Shown: one piece after another, positions 20,415 to 28,419 of the stretch | Layout: each line of letters opens with the position of its first letter | Numbering within the stretch: position 1 is the first letter of the stretch | DNA from: Herbaspirillum sp. | GTDB taxonomy: Bacteria; Pseudomonadota; Gammaproteobacteria; Burkholderiales; Burkholderiaceae_D | Assembly: GCF_017744395.1 (NCBI RefSeq) | Contig: NZ_JAGIBI010000003.1 | Location: 620,001-684,000 of the forward strand | Reading direction: 5' to 3' | Length of the DNA: 64,000 nucleotides | The notes under the pieces: model-generated | Seen by the model: the letters and a program-made list of their open reading frames with translations, nothing else | The model's database searches: none | What the model was told of the DNA's origin: nothing | Program-made: the position numbers and the translations under genes

Positions 20415-21662
20415 TCAGATCGGCCCTTCCTTCAGGTTCGGCAGGAACACCGTGAGCAGGCCGGCCAGCGGCAGGAACGCGCACAGGCCATAGACCCAGG
20501 CGATGCCGTACAAGTCGGCCAGGTGGCCCAGCAAGGCGGCGCCGATGCCGCCGAAGCCGAACATCAGGCCGAAGAACACGCCGGCGATCATGCCCACCTT
20601 GCCCGGCACCAGTTCCTGCGCATACACCACGATGGCCGAGAAGGCCGACGCGATCACCAGGCCGATCACCACCGACAGCACGCCGGTCCAGAACAGGTTG
20701 GCATGCGGCAGCAGCAGCGCGAACGGCGCGGCGCCGAGGATGGAAATCCAGATCACCAGCTTGCGGCCGATCTTGTCGCCGATGGGGCCGCCGACAAAGG
20801 TGCCGACCGCCACCGCGCCGAGGAACAGGAACAGGTAGAGCTGCGAGCTGGCCACCGAAAGGCCGAAGCGGTCGATCAGGTAGAAGGTGAAATAGCTGGT
20901 GAAGCTGGCCATGTAGAAGTACTTGGAAAACACCAGCAGCGCCAGCACCAGCAGCGCGCGCCGCACGGTCGAGGCCGGCAGCGCCTGGGCCGGGCGCGGC
21001 TTGGCGCGGCCCTTGTTGGCGGCGAGGTGGCGGCGATACCAGCCCGACACCAGCGACAGCACGATGATGGCCAGCACCGCCAGCAGCACGAACCAGGCCA
21101 CGTTGCCCTGGCCGTAGGGCACGACGATGGCCGCCGCCAGCAGCGGGCCGAATGCGGAGCCGGCATTGCCGCCGACCTGGAAGGTCGATTGCGCCAGGCC
21201 GAAACGCCCGCCCGAGGCCATGCGCGCGATGCGCGAGGCTTCCGGGTGGAAGGTCGAGGAGCCGATGCCGATCAGCGCCGCCGCCAGCAGGAAGGCCGGG
21301 AAACTGCCGGCCATGGCCAGCAGCACGATGCCGACCAGGGTGGCGACCGCGCCGCTGGGCAGCAGCCAGGGTTGGGGATGGCGGTCGGTGTACATACCGA
21401 TCCAGGGCTGCAGCAGCGAAGCGGTGACCTGGAAGGTCAGCGTGATCAGGCCGACCTGGGTGAAGGAGAGGCCGTAGCCGTCCTTGAGCATCGGATAGAT
21501 CGAGGGCAGCAGCGCCTGGATCATGTCGTTGATCAGGTGCGCGCCGCCGGCGGCCAGGATGATGCTCATGACCAGCGGCTGGGCCGCATGGACGGCGTTG
21601 GCGGAGGAGGGGGAGGCGGCGCCGGTGTGGGACGGGGCCGCTGTCGTGGTATCGGTTGTCAT
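20415..21662 (-). CDS. MFS exporter, fosmidomycin-resistance (Fsr) type
   Basis: Major facilitator of 415 residues with about 12 membrane segments. LINDMIQALLPSIYPMLKDGYGLSFTQVG is the Fsr family signature near the N-terminus, and the A-motif-like MYTDRHPQPWLLP is present. The start at 21662 (MTTDTTT) is preferred over an upstream ATG at 21773 because the latter lies in the divergent AraC gene region; no strong ribosome site precedes it. It exports drugs or small metabolites; the real substrate is unknown. Probably controlled by the divergent AraC protein. Confidence 0.85.
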   Translation of the reverse strand: MTTDTTTAAPSHTGAASPSSANAVHAAQPLVMSIILAAGGAHLINDMIQALLPSIYPMLKDGYGLSFTQVGLITLTFQVTASLLQPWIGMYTDRHPQPWLLPSGAVATLVGIVLLAMAGSFPAFLLAAALIGIGSSTFHPEASRIARMASGGRFGLAQSTFQVGGNAGSAFGPLLAAAIVVPYGQGNVAWFVLLAVLAIIVLSLVSGWYRRHLAANKGRAKPRPAQALPASTVRRALLVLALLVFSKYFYMASFTSYFTFYLIDRFGLSVASSQLYLFLFLGAVAVGTFVGGPIGDKIGRKLVIWISILGAAPFALLLPHANLFWTGVLSVVIGLVIASAFSAIVVYAQELVPGKVGMIAGVFFGLMFGFGGIGAALLGHLADLYGIAWVYGLCAFLPLAGLLTVFLPNLKEGPI

Positions 21663-21729
21663 TGCGCGAGCGTCTTGGGTTGTGGAGGAAGGATGCGCAA
21701 GCGTATCATTGGCACCTATTACTACTAAT

Positions 21730-21742
21730 GACAAATATTGTC
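21730..21742. promoter_or_regulatory. Candidate operator between MFS and AraC genes
   Basis: Perfect palindrome GACAA-ATA-TTGTC in the 91-base divergent intergenic region, 12 bases ahead of the AraC start. Position suggests regulator binding; sequence evidence only. Confidence 0.4.
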
Positions 21743-21753
21743 GATTAAATGCC

Positions 21754-22584
21754 ATGACGGCCAAATTACGCACCGTCAGTCCCAGTCGCGAAGCCGACGC
21801 GCTGCAAACGATACCGGTTCCAGTGGTGGCGTTCGCCCGCGAGTTGGCTTACCGCGATTTGCTCAGCGCCCATTCGCATCCGCGCGGGCAACTGCTGTAC
21901 GCGGTCGAGGGCGTGATGCAGGTGCGTACGCCGCAGGGCGTCTGGGTGGTGCCGCCGCAGCGGGCGCTGTGGGTGCCGCCGCATGTCGCGCATGAGATCC
22001 GCATGCTCAGCAATGTCAGCATGCGCACGCTGTATATCGCATCGGCAGCGGCCGGCGCCTTGGGCGAGCGCTGCCGGCTGCTGGAAGTGTCGGTGCTGTT
22101 GCGCGAACTGATCCTGGCGCTGCTGGCCGAGCCGAACGATTACGCGGCCGGCAGCCGCGGCGGCCATGTGGCCGAACTGATCCTGTCCGAACTGGCGCGC
22201 GCGCCGGCCATCCCGATCGAGATCCCCTGGCCCGGCGACCGGCGCCTGGTGGCGATCTGCGAAGCCATCCTGGCCGACCCGGGGCGGCAGTTCGCCCTGG
22301 CGGACTGGGCCGACGTCGGCGGCGCCAGCGTGCGCACGGTGATCCGCCTGTTCCCGAAGGAGACCGGGCTGCAATTCAGGCACTGGGTGCAGCAGGTACA
22401 CCTGAGCGAAGCGCTGGTGCGGCTGTCCAACGGCGAAGCGGTCGGGGCGGTGGCGCAGGCGCTCGGCTACAAGAGCCAGAGCGCCTTCGGCAACATGTTC
22501 CGCAAGGCATTGCGGGCGTCGCCCCATCAATACCTGCAGCGGCAGGAAAAGCGGCGCATGGTATCCGGCGCGCAGCCGGATTGA
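21754..22584 (+). CDS. AraC family transcriptional regulator
   Basis: Regulator of 276 residues. An N-terminal cupin sensor domain carries SAHSHPRGQLLYAVEGVMQV and VPPQRALWVPPHVAHEI. A C-terminal double helix-turn-helix follows (LADWADVGGASVRTVIRLFPKETG, AVGAVAQALGYKSQSAFGNMFRKALRASPHQY). Divergent from the Fsr-type exporter, which is its most likely target. Confidence 0.9.
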   Translation: MTAKLRTVSPSREADALQTIPVPVVAFARELAYRDLLSAHSHPRGQLLYAVEGVMQVRTPQGVWVVPPQRALWVPPHVAHEIRMLSNVSMRTLYIASAAAGALGERCRLLEVSVLLRELILALLAEPNDYAAGSRGGHVAELILSELARAPAIPIEIPWPGDRRLVAICEAILADPGRQFALADWADVGGASVRTVIRLFPKETGLQFRHWVQQVHLSEALVRLSNGEAVGAVAQALGYKSQSAFGNMFRKALRASPHQYLQRQEKRRMVSGAQPD

Positions 22585-22609
22585 GCGCTCCGCCGGCGGC
22601 AAGGGGTTT

Positions 22610-22623
22610 GCAACAAATGTTGC
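22610..22623. promoter_or_regulatory. Palindrome upstream of rpiR-type gene (copy 1)
   Basis: GCAACA-AA-TGTTGC, 63 bases ahead of the RpiR start. The same palindrome recurs twice in front of the downstream operon (23733-23748 and 23791-23804), which fits an autoregulated RpiR protein. Confidence 0.6.
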
Positions 22624-22686
22624 GCCGTACCCGCCGATTGTTTGCTACCATCGGCGGGTCCTCATCCTGATATCCGGCCGACGTCG

Positions 22687-23568
22687 ATGCCCAATACCGC
22701 CCCCCCGCCGCAGACCTTCCACGCGCTGGAAGCATCGATCCGCGAACGTTTTACCGACATGCGGCCGCAGTTCCAGGCCGGGGCCGCTTTCCTGCTGGAC
22801 AATCCGGGCGAGGTCGCGGTATCGACCATGCGCGCGCTGTCGCAGAAGGCGCAAGTGCAGCCGTCGACCTTCGTGCGGCTGGCGCAATACCTGGGCTTTG
22901 CCGGCTGGGCCGAATTGCGCGCGCTGTTCGTCGAGCGCCTGGCGGGCGATCCCAAAGCCTATGCCTTCAAGGCCAAGAGCATCGTCCGCCGCAGCAACAG
23001 CGACAACCTGGTGGCCGAGCTGTTCGCCGCGCAGCGGGCCAACCTGGACGCCTCCGAACCCAAGAGCGCCGACCGCATGCTGGCCGCCGCGCGCGCCATG
23101 GCCAAGGCACGCCATGTGCATATCGCCGGCTTCCGGGCGGCATTTTCCATTTCATTCCTGCTGCATTACCTGTACCGGCTGTTCCGCACCTCGGTCTCGC
23201 TGGTGCGCGGCAGCGAAGGGTCGATCGACCTTGAACTGCGCGCCTTCGCCGCGCAGGATGCGGTGGTGGTTATCAGCTTCGCCCCTTATTCGGCCGAAGC
23301 GGTGCGCGTGGCCGCCGCCGCCAAGGAAGCCGGGGCCAGGCTGATCGCGCTGACCGACAGCGCGGTGGCGCCGATCGCGCTCAAGGCCGACCACTGCATC
23401 CTGTTCTCGCATGAGAGCACTTCCTTCTTCCCCTCGATGGCGGCCGCCACGGCGGTGGCCGAGAGCCTGATCGAGCTGGTCATTTCCATCGAGGACGACA
23501 AGGCCGTCAAGCGCATCGAACTGGCAGAAGAGGCGTTGCACCGCACCGGCGCCTACGTGACCAAGTAA
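22687..23568 (+). CDS. RpiR/MurR family transcriptional regulator
   Basis: Regulator of 293 residues with an N-terminal RpiR helix-turn-helix (LSQKAQVQPSTFVRLAQYLGFAGWAEL). A C-terminal SIS domain binds phosphosugar-like ligands in relatives (ARHVHIAGFRAAFSISFLLHYL, VVISFAPYSAEAVRVAAAAKEAGARLIALTDS, and a C-terminal SLIELVISIEDDKA). The start is set at 22687; an open upstream extension to 22642 is not conserved in character. It precedes the aminotransferase/transporter operon by 304 bases, a gap that holds two more copies of the palindrome found ahead of this gene. Confidence 0.9.
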   Translation: MPNTAPPPQTFHALEASIRERFTDMRPQFQAGAAFLLDNPGEVAVSTMRALSQKAQVQPSTFVRLAQYLGFAGWAELRALFVERLAGDPKAYAFKAKSIVRRSNSDNLVAELFAAQRANLDASEPKSADRMLAAARAMAKARHVHIAGFRAAFSISFLLHYLYRLFRTSVSLVRGSEGSIDLELRAFAAQDAVVVISFAPYSAEAVRVAAAAKEAGARLIALTDSAVAPIALKADHCILFSHESTSFFPSMAAATAVAESLIELVISIEDDKAVKRIELAEEALHRTGAYVTK

Positions 23569-23732
23569 GCCGCGTTTCCCGAACCTTCCGCTTTTCCTGG
23601 CCCCGTTGGCCGCCTTTGCTGCATAGCGATGCCGCATGCGGCGGCGGCTGTGCGCCATTAGCGTGCCGGCGGGTATTTCCTGCACCGGGAAAATGCTGCA
23701 ATTGCACCAAAAAAATCATTTTAAAATTATTG

Positions 23733-23748
23733 TGCAACATATGTTGCA
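23733..23748. promoter_or_regulatory. Palindrome upstream of aminotransferase operon (copy 2)
   Basis: Perfect 16-base palindrome TGCAACATATGTTGCA in the AT-rich region 125 bases ahead of the aminotransferase start. It shares the GCAACA-N2-TGTTGC core with copies 1 and 3. Confidence 0.65.
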
Positions 23749-23790
23749 TTGGCTGTTCCGTTCATCTATATTGCGTTTCAAATTGAATCT

Positions 23791-23804
23791 GCAACGTATG
23801 TTGC
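23791..23804. promoter_or_regulatory. Palindrome upstream of aminotransferase operon (copy 3)
   Basis: GCAACG-TA-TGTTGC, one mismatch from the shared core, 57 bases downstream of copy 2 and about 69 bases ahead of the aminotransferase start. The paired copies could allow looping or cooperative repression. Confidence 0.6.
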
Positions 23805-23872
23805 CGTAGTGGTTTGTCGTGAAACGCGCCGTTGCGGCCAACAGCGCAACCAATGAATGGAAGGGCTCCTGC

Positions 23873-25201
23873 ATGACGCACGTTTTCCACCGTAATCCCC
23901 GCGGCAAGCTGCCCGTCGCCGTCGCCGGCGCGGGCATGGAGCTGGTCGACCGCGACGGCAAGCGCTACCTCGACGCTTCCGGCGGCGCCGCGGTGTCTTG
24001 CCTGGGGCACGGCCATCCGCGCGTGGTCGAGGCGATCCGCAGGCAGGCCGGCCAATTGGCGTACGCCCATACGTCCTTCTTCACCACCGAACCGGCGGAA
24101 GAGCTGGCGGCGATGCTGGCTGACGTCGCGCCCGGTTCGCTCAACCACGTCTACTTCCTCTCCGGCGGCTCCGAGGCGGTGGAAGCGGCGCTCAAGCTGG
24201 CGCGCCAGTACCACGTGGAATCGGGCCAGCCGCAGCGCCGCTATTTCATCGCGCGCCGCCAGAGCTACCACGGCAACACGCTGGGCGCGCTGGCCATCGG
24301 CGGCAACGCCTGGCGCCGCGAAATGTTCATGCCGCTGCTGATCGAGGCGCATCACGTCTCACCCTGCTACGCCTACCGCGAACGCCGGGACGGCGAGAGC
24401 GACGCGCAATACGTGCAGCGCCTGGCCGACGAGCTGGAACAGAAGATCCTGTCGCTGGGGGCGGACCAGGTGGCCGCCTTCGTCGCCGAGACGGTGGTCG
24501 GCGCCACCGCCGGCGCGGTGCCGCCGGTGGCCGACTATTTCCGCAAGATGCGCGCCGTGTGCGACAAGTACGGCGTACTGCTGATCCTGGATGAAGTGAT
24601 GTCCGGCATGGGCCGTACCGGCTACCTGTTCGCCTGCGAGGAAGACGGCGTGCAGCCCGACATCGTCGTCATCGCCAAGGGCCTGGGCGGCGGCTACCAG
24701 CCGATCGGCGCGATGATCTGCAGCGACCGCATCTACGAAGCCGTGCTGCAGGGTTCGGGTTTCTTCCAGCATGGCCACACCTATATCGGCCACGCCACCG
24801 CCTGCGCCGCCGCCATCGCCGTGCAACAGGTGATCCGCGAAGAGCGGCTGCTGGACAACGTGCGCCAGCGCGGCGAGCAATTGCGCGCCGCGCTGCGCGA
24901 GCGCTTCGCGGAGCAGGCCAACGTGGGCGACATCCGCGGCCGCGGCCTGTTCGTCGGCGTCGAACTGGTGGCCGACCGCGCCAGCAAGGCGCCGCTGGAT
25001 CCGGCGCTGCGCACTCATGCGCGCGTCAAGGCCGAGGCGATGGAGCGTGGACTGCTGGTGTATCCGATGGGCGGCACCATCGACGGCCGCAGCGGCGACC
25101 ACATCCTGCTGGCGCCGCCGTTCATCGCCACCCGGCAAGACATCGACCGCATCGTCGAGCGCCTTGCCGATGCGGTCGCGGCCGCGGTGGCCGCTGCCTG
25201 A
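23873..25201 (+). CDS. Class III PLP aminotransferase
   Basis: Fold-type I, class III aminotransferase of 442 residues. The PLP lysine is K269 in VVIAKGLGGGYQPIGAM, and D240 lies in LLILDEVMSGMGRTG. The glycine-rich SGGSEAVEAALKLARQYH and SYHGNTLGALAIGG help bind phosphate. The start at 23873 is preceded by GGAAGGG; GTG at 23819 is also open but less likely. First structural gene of an operon with an amino-acid-type ABC binding protein, an AhpD-fold protein and two permeases under RpiR control, so it probably transaminates the imported compound. Substrate not readable from the sequence. Confidence 0.88.
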   Translation: MTHVFHRNPRGKLPVAVAGAGMELVDRDGKRYLDASGGAAVSCLGHGHPRVVEAIRRQAGQLAYAHTSFFTTEPAEELAAMLADVAPGSLNHVYFLSGGSEAVEAALKLARQYHVESGQPQRRYFIARRQSYHGNTLGALAIGGNAWRREMFMPLLIEAHHVSPCYAYRERRDGESDAQYVQRLADELEQKILSLGADQVAAFVAETVVGATAGAVPPVADYFRKMRAVCDKYGVLLILDEVMSGMGRTGYLFACEEDGVQPDIVVIAKGLGGGYQPIGAMICSDRIYEAVLQGSGFFQHGHTYIGHATACAAAIAVQQVIREERLLDNVRQRGEQLRAALRERFAEQANVGDIRGRGLFVGVELVADRASKAPLDPALRTHARVKAEAMERGLLVYPMGGTIDGRSGDHILLAPPFIATRQDIDRIVERLADAVAAAVAAA

Positions 25202-25254
25202 TTGCCGAAGCCTACCGGCCGCGCCGGGTTTGAATTTTCCAAGGAGGGGTAACG

Positions 25255-26175
25255 ATGAAACGTCTAGCAACATTGGCCGCACCGGCGGCCGCCATGCTGT
25301 CTGTCCTGTTTGCCGTACTGCCGCTGCACGCCCGCGCCGCCGACGCCGCGCTCGGACCGACCCTGCAAAAGGTCAAGGATGCCAACCTGATCGCCATCGG
25401 CCATCGCACCGGCTCGATCCCGTTTTCCTATTACGATGAAAACCAGAAGGTGATCGGCTATTCGCAAGACCTGTGCGACAAGGTGATCGATGCGGTCAAG
25501 GCCAGGATCGGCGCCCCCAAGCTGGAAGTGCGCATGGTGCCGGTCACCTCGCAGAACCGCACGCCGCTGCTGCAGAACGGCACCATCGACCTGGAATGCG
25601 GCGTCACCAGCAACCTCAAGAGCCGCTGGCAGCAGGTCTCCTTCGCGACCAACTTCTTCGTTGCCAGCAGCCGCATCCTGACCAGGCGCGACAGCGGCAT
25701 CAAGGACTTCCCGGACCTCGCCGGCAAGGCGGTCGTGACCAATGCCGGCACCACGTCCGAACAGTTGCTGCGCAACCTCAACGAGCACCGCAAGATGAAC
25801 ATGCAGGTCCAGAGCGCCAAGGACTATGGCGAAGCGTTCCTGATCCTGCAGTCCGGCCGCGTGGCGGCCTACGTGATGGATGACGTGCTGCTGGCCGGCG
25901 CGCGCACCACCGCGCAAAAGCCCGGCGACTGGGTATTGACCGGCAACCCCTTCGGCGCCGAACCCTATGCCTTCATGGTGCGCCGCGACGATCCGCAGTT
26001 CAAGAAACTGGTCGACGACACCCTGGGCGGCCTGATGAAGAGCGGCGAGATCAAGAAGATCTACGCCAAGTGGTTCACCTTCCCGATTCCGCCCAAGAAC
26101 GTCAGTTTCAATTTCCCGATGTCCGAGACCGTTTCTGCGTTGTACGCCACTCCCAGCGACAAGCCGATGGATTGA
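25255..26175 (+). CDS. Periplasmic amino-acid-binding protein, GltI-like
   Basis: Family 3 solute-binding protein of 306 residues with a signal peptide (cleavage near ARAADAA, residue 29). The segments IAIGHRTGSIPFSYYDENQKVIGYSQDLC and TSQNRTPLLQNGTIDLECG are typical of glutamate/aspartate binding proteins (GltI). AAGGAGG precedes the ATG. It works with the two permeases encoded 650 bases downstream, split from them by the AhpD-fold gene. An acidic amino acid or a derivative is the likely ligand. Confidence 0.88.
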   Translation: MKRLATLAAPAAAMLSVLFAVLPLHARAADAALGPTLQKVKDANLIAIGHRTGSIPFSYYDENQKVIGYSQDLCDKVIDAVKARIGAPKLEVRMVPVTSQNRTPLLQNGTIDLECGVTSNLKSRWQQVSFATNFFVASSRILTRRDSGIKDFPDLAGKAVVTNAGTTSEQLLRNLNEHRKMNMQVQSAKDYGEAFLILQSGRVAAYVMDDVLLAGARTTAQKPGDWVLTGNPFGAEPYAFMVRRDDPQFKKLVDDTLGGLMKSGEIKKIYAKWFTFPIPPKNVSFNFPMSETVSALYATPSDKPMD

Positions 26176-26213
26176 GTACAGACTGTCGCACTCAATCGCA
26201 TAAGGAAACGCCT

Positions 26214-26789
26214 ATGACTCAGCCGCCACGCCTGCCCGCCATCTCCCGTGAACAGATGGCGCCGGACCAGATCGCCATGCTCGACGCCATCCTGGCCGGG
26301 CCGCGCAAGAACCTCAACGGTCCTTTCGTGGCCTGGATCCACAGCCCGCGTCTGGGCGAGCTGGCGCAGCGGCTGGGCGCGTTCTGCCGCTACGACACCG
26401 GCCTGCCGCTGCGGCTGTCGGAGCTGGCCATCCTGACGACGGCGGCCTGCTGGCAGTCGCAGGCGGAGTGGCATATCCACCTGCCGATCGCCATTGAAGC
26501 GGGGCTGGCGCCGGCGCTGGCCGAGCAGATCCGGCGAGGCGAGACGCCGCAATTCACGTTGCGCGACGAGCGCGTGGTGTGGCAGTTTGCCGGCGAACTG
26601 TATCGCGGCAAGCGCGTCTCGGATGCCACCTATGCCGAGGCCTGTGAGCTGTTCGGCCTGCCGGTGGTGGTCAACCTGGTCGGTTTGCTGGGCTATTACG
26701 CGCTGGTGGCCATGACGCTCAACACCTTCGGCATGCGCGCCGAAGGGCAGGGCGAGGGCGACCTGCCCTTCGCGGAACCGGCGCGCTGA
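26214..26789 (+). CDS. Carboxymuconolactone decarboxylase (AhpD-fold) family protein
   Basis: Protein of 191 residues with one CMD domain (PFVAWIHSPRLGELAQRLGAFCRYDTGLPLRLSELAILTTAACWQSQAEWHIH). The AhpD redox pair CxxC is absent: only a lone Cys in TTAACWQ is seen, and EWHIH replaces the usual EWxxH-type site. A peroxidase role is therefore unlikely, and it may be a decarboxylase or isomerase for the imported substrate. AAGGAAACG precedes the ATG. Its place between the binding protein and the permeases ties it to the same pathway. Confidence 0.85.
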   Translation: MTQPPRLPAISREQMAPDQIAMLDAILAGPRKNLNGPFVAWIHSPRLGELAQRLGAFCRYDTGLPLRLSELAILTTAACWQSQAEWHIHLPIAIEAGLAPALAEQIRRGETPQFTLRDERVVWQFAGELYRGKRVSDATYAEACELFGLPVVVNLVGLLGYYALVAMTLNTFGMRAEGQGEGDLPFAEPAR

Positions 26790-26823
26790 GCGCCGGGAAA
26801 TACCAGAGCACGGAGAAAGAGCG

Positions 26824-27552
26824 ATGGCATACCAATGGCAATGGTCGGTGTTCCTGCAGCAGCCCAACGCCGGCCAGTCCTATCTCGACTGGCTGCTGTC
26901 GGGCCTGGGCGTGACGGTGGCGCTGGGCTTGTCGGCCTGGGTGCTGGCGCTGGTATTGGGCACCTTGCTTGGGATCATGCGCACCTTGCCCAACCGGCTG
27001 CTCTCGGGTTTCGCCGCCTGCTACGTGGAACTGTTCCGCAATGTGCCGCTCTTGGTGCAGATCTTTATCTGGTATTTCGCCATGCCGGAACTGCTGCCTT
27101 TCGGCGACACGATCAAGGCCATGCCGCCGATGGCGCAGCAATTCTCCATGGCCACGCTGTGCCTGGGGATGTTTACCGCGGCGCGCGTGTGCGAACAGGT
27201 GCGCGCCGGCATCGAATCGCTGCCGCGCGGCCAGAAGGGCGCCGGGCTGGCGCTGGGCCTGACGCTGGGCCAGACCTACCGCTTCGTGCTGCTGCCGATG
27301 TCGTTTCGCATCGTGCTGCCGCCGCTGACCTCGGAGTTCCTCAACATCTTCAAGAACTCGGCGGTGGCGTCCACCATCGGCCTGCTGGAACTGGCCGCGC
27401 AGGGGCGCCAACTGGTCGACTACACCGCGCAGCCGTATGAGGCGTTCATCGCCGTCACGCTGGCCTACATGCTGATCAATATCTGCGTCATGGTGTTCAT
27501 GCGCCTGCTCGAACGCAAAACCAGCCTGCCCGGCATGGTGGGCGGGAAATAA
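26824..27552 (+). CDS. Amino acid ABC transporter permease, GltJ-like
   Basis: Inner-membrane permease of 242 residues of the His/Glu/Gln/Arg family. Motifs include [26 protein letters not shown] and the EAA loop [36 protein letters not shown] precedes the ATG. Pairs with the permease that starts 13 bases downstream. No ATP-binding gene follows. Confidence 0.92.
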   Translation: MAYQWQWSVFLQQPNAGQSYLDWLLSGLGVTVALGLSAWVLALVLGTLLGIMRTLPNRLLSGFAACYVELFRNVPLLVQIFIWYFAMPELLPFGDTIKAMPPMAQQFSMATLCLGMFTAARVCEQVRAGIESLPRGQKGAGLALGLTLGQTYRFVLLPMSFRIVLPPLTSEFLNIFKNSAVASTIGLLELAAQGRQLVDYTAQPYEAFIAVTLAYMLINICVMVFMRLLERKTSLPGMVGGK

Positions 27553-27565
27553 GGGAGGACGGCAA

Positions 27566-28249
27566 ATGGCCTACGAATTCGACTTCAGCGCCGTCACGCC
27601 GGCCGCCATCAGGGTACTGGGCGACGGCATGCTGGTATCGCTCAAGATCACGCTGGTGGCGATCGCCTTCGGCATGGTGTGGGGCACGCTGCTGGCGATG
27701 ATGCGCTTGTCGCGCCATCGCCTGTTGCAATGGTTCGCGGCGGGCTACGTCAACCTGTTCCGTTCGATCCCGCTGGTGATGGTGCTGCTGTGGTTTTTCC
27801 TGATCGTGCCGCAGTTGCTGCAAAAGCTGTTCGGCCTGTCGCCGGCCAACGACTTGGGCATGACTTCGGCGCTGGTGGCCTTCTCGCTGTTCGAAGCCGC
27901 CTACTATTCCGAGATCATCCGCGCCGGCATCGGCAGCGTGGCGCGCGGCCAGTTCGGCGCCGCCTATGCGCTGGGCCTCACCTACCCGCAGACGATGCGC
28001 CTGGTGGTGCTGCCGCAGGCCTTCCGCAACATGGTGCCGCTGCTGCTGACGCAGGGCATCGTGCTGTTCCAGGACACCTCCCTGGTGTACGTCAGCGCGC
28101 TGGCCGATTTCTTCGGGCGCGCCTATAGCATCGGCGAGCGCAACGGCCGCATCATCGAGCTGCTGTTCGTGGCCGGCGCGGTGTATTTCGTCATCTGCTT
28201 TTCCATGTCGCTGATGGTCAGGCGCTATAGAAGGAAAGTGGCAGCGTGA
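27566..28249 (+). CDS. Amino acid ABC transporter permease, GltK-like
   Basis: Second permease, 227 residues, same family, with [21 protein letters not shown] and the EAA loop [35 protein letters not shown] precedes the ATG. Last gene of the RpiR-linked operon; the matching ATPase must be supplied from elsewhere in the genome. Confidence 0.92.
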   Translation: MAYEFDFSAVTPAAIRVLGDGMLVSLKITLVAIAFGMVWGTLLAMMRLSRHRLLQWFAAGYVNLFRSIPLVMVLLWFFLIVPQLLQKLFGLSPANDLGMTSALVAFSLFEAAYYSEIIRAGIGSVARGQFGAAYALGLTYPQTMRLVVLPQAFRNMVPLLLTQGIVLFQDTSLVYVSALADFFGRAYSIGERNGRIIELLFVAGAVYFVICFSMSLMVRRYRRKVAA

Positions 28250-28301
28250 TCCGATACGCGGCGGTTCGTAAATGCATGCCGGCAACATTGCTCCGGGATA
28301 T

Positions 28302-28337
28302 CGCCGATCATTTCGCCGATCATTTCGCCGATCATTT
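28302..28337. repeat. Three perfect tandem 12-bp repeats
   Basis: The unit CGCCGATCATTT occurs three times head to tail in the gap between the permease operon and the 602-residue gene. Each unit holds a GATC site. Function unknown; could be slippage-generated or a protein-binding array. Confidence 0.9.
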
Positions 28338-28419
28338 TCCTGCCGCCGCCTTTGCAACTGTAAAGATTATTCGCCAGCGTCCGTAATCAGGTCATGAGAA
28401 TCCCGATAAGGGAGATGAC

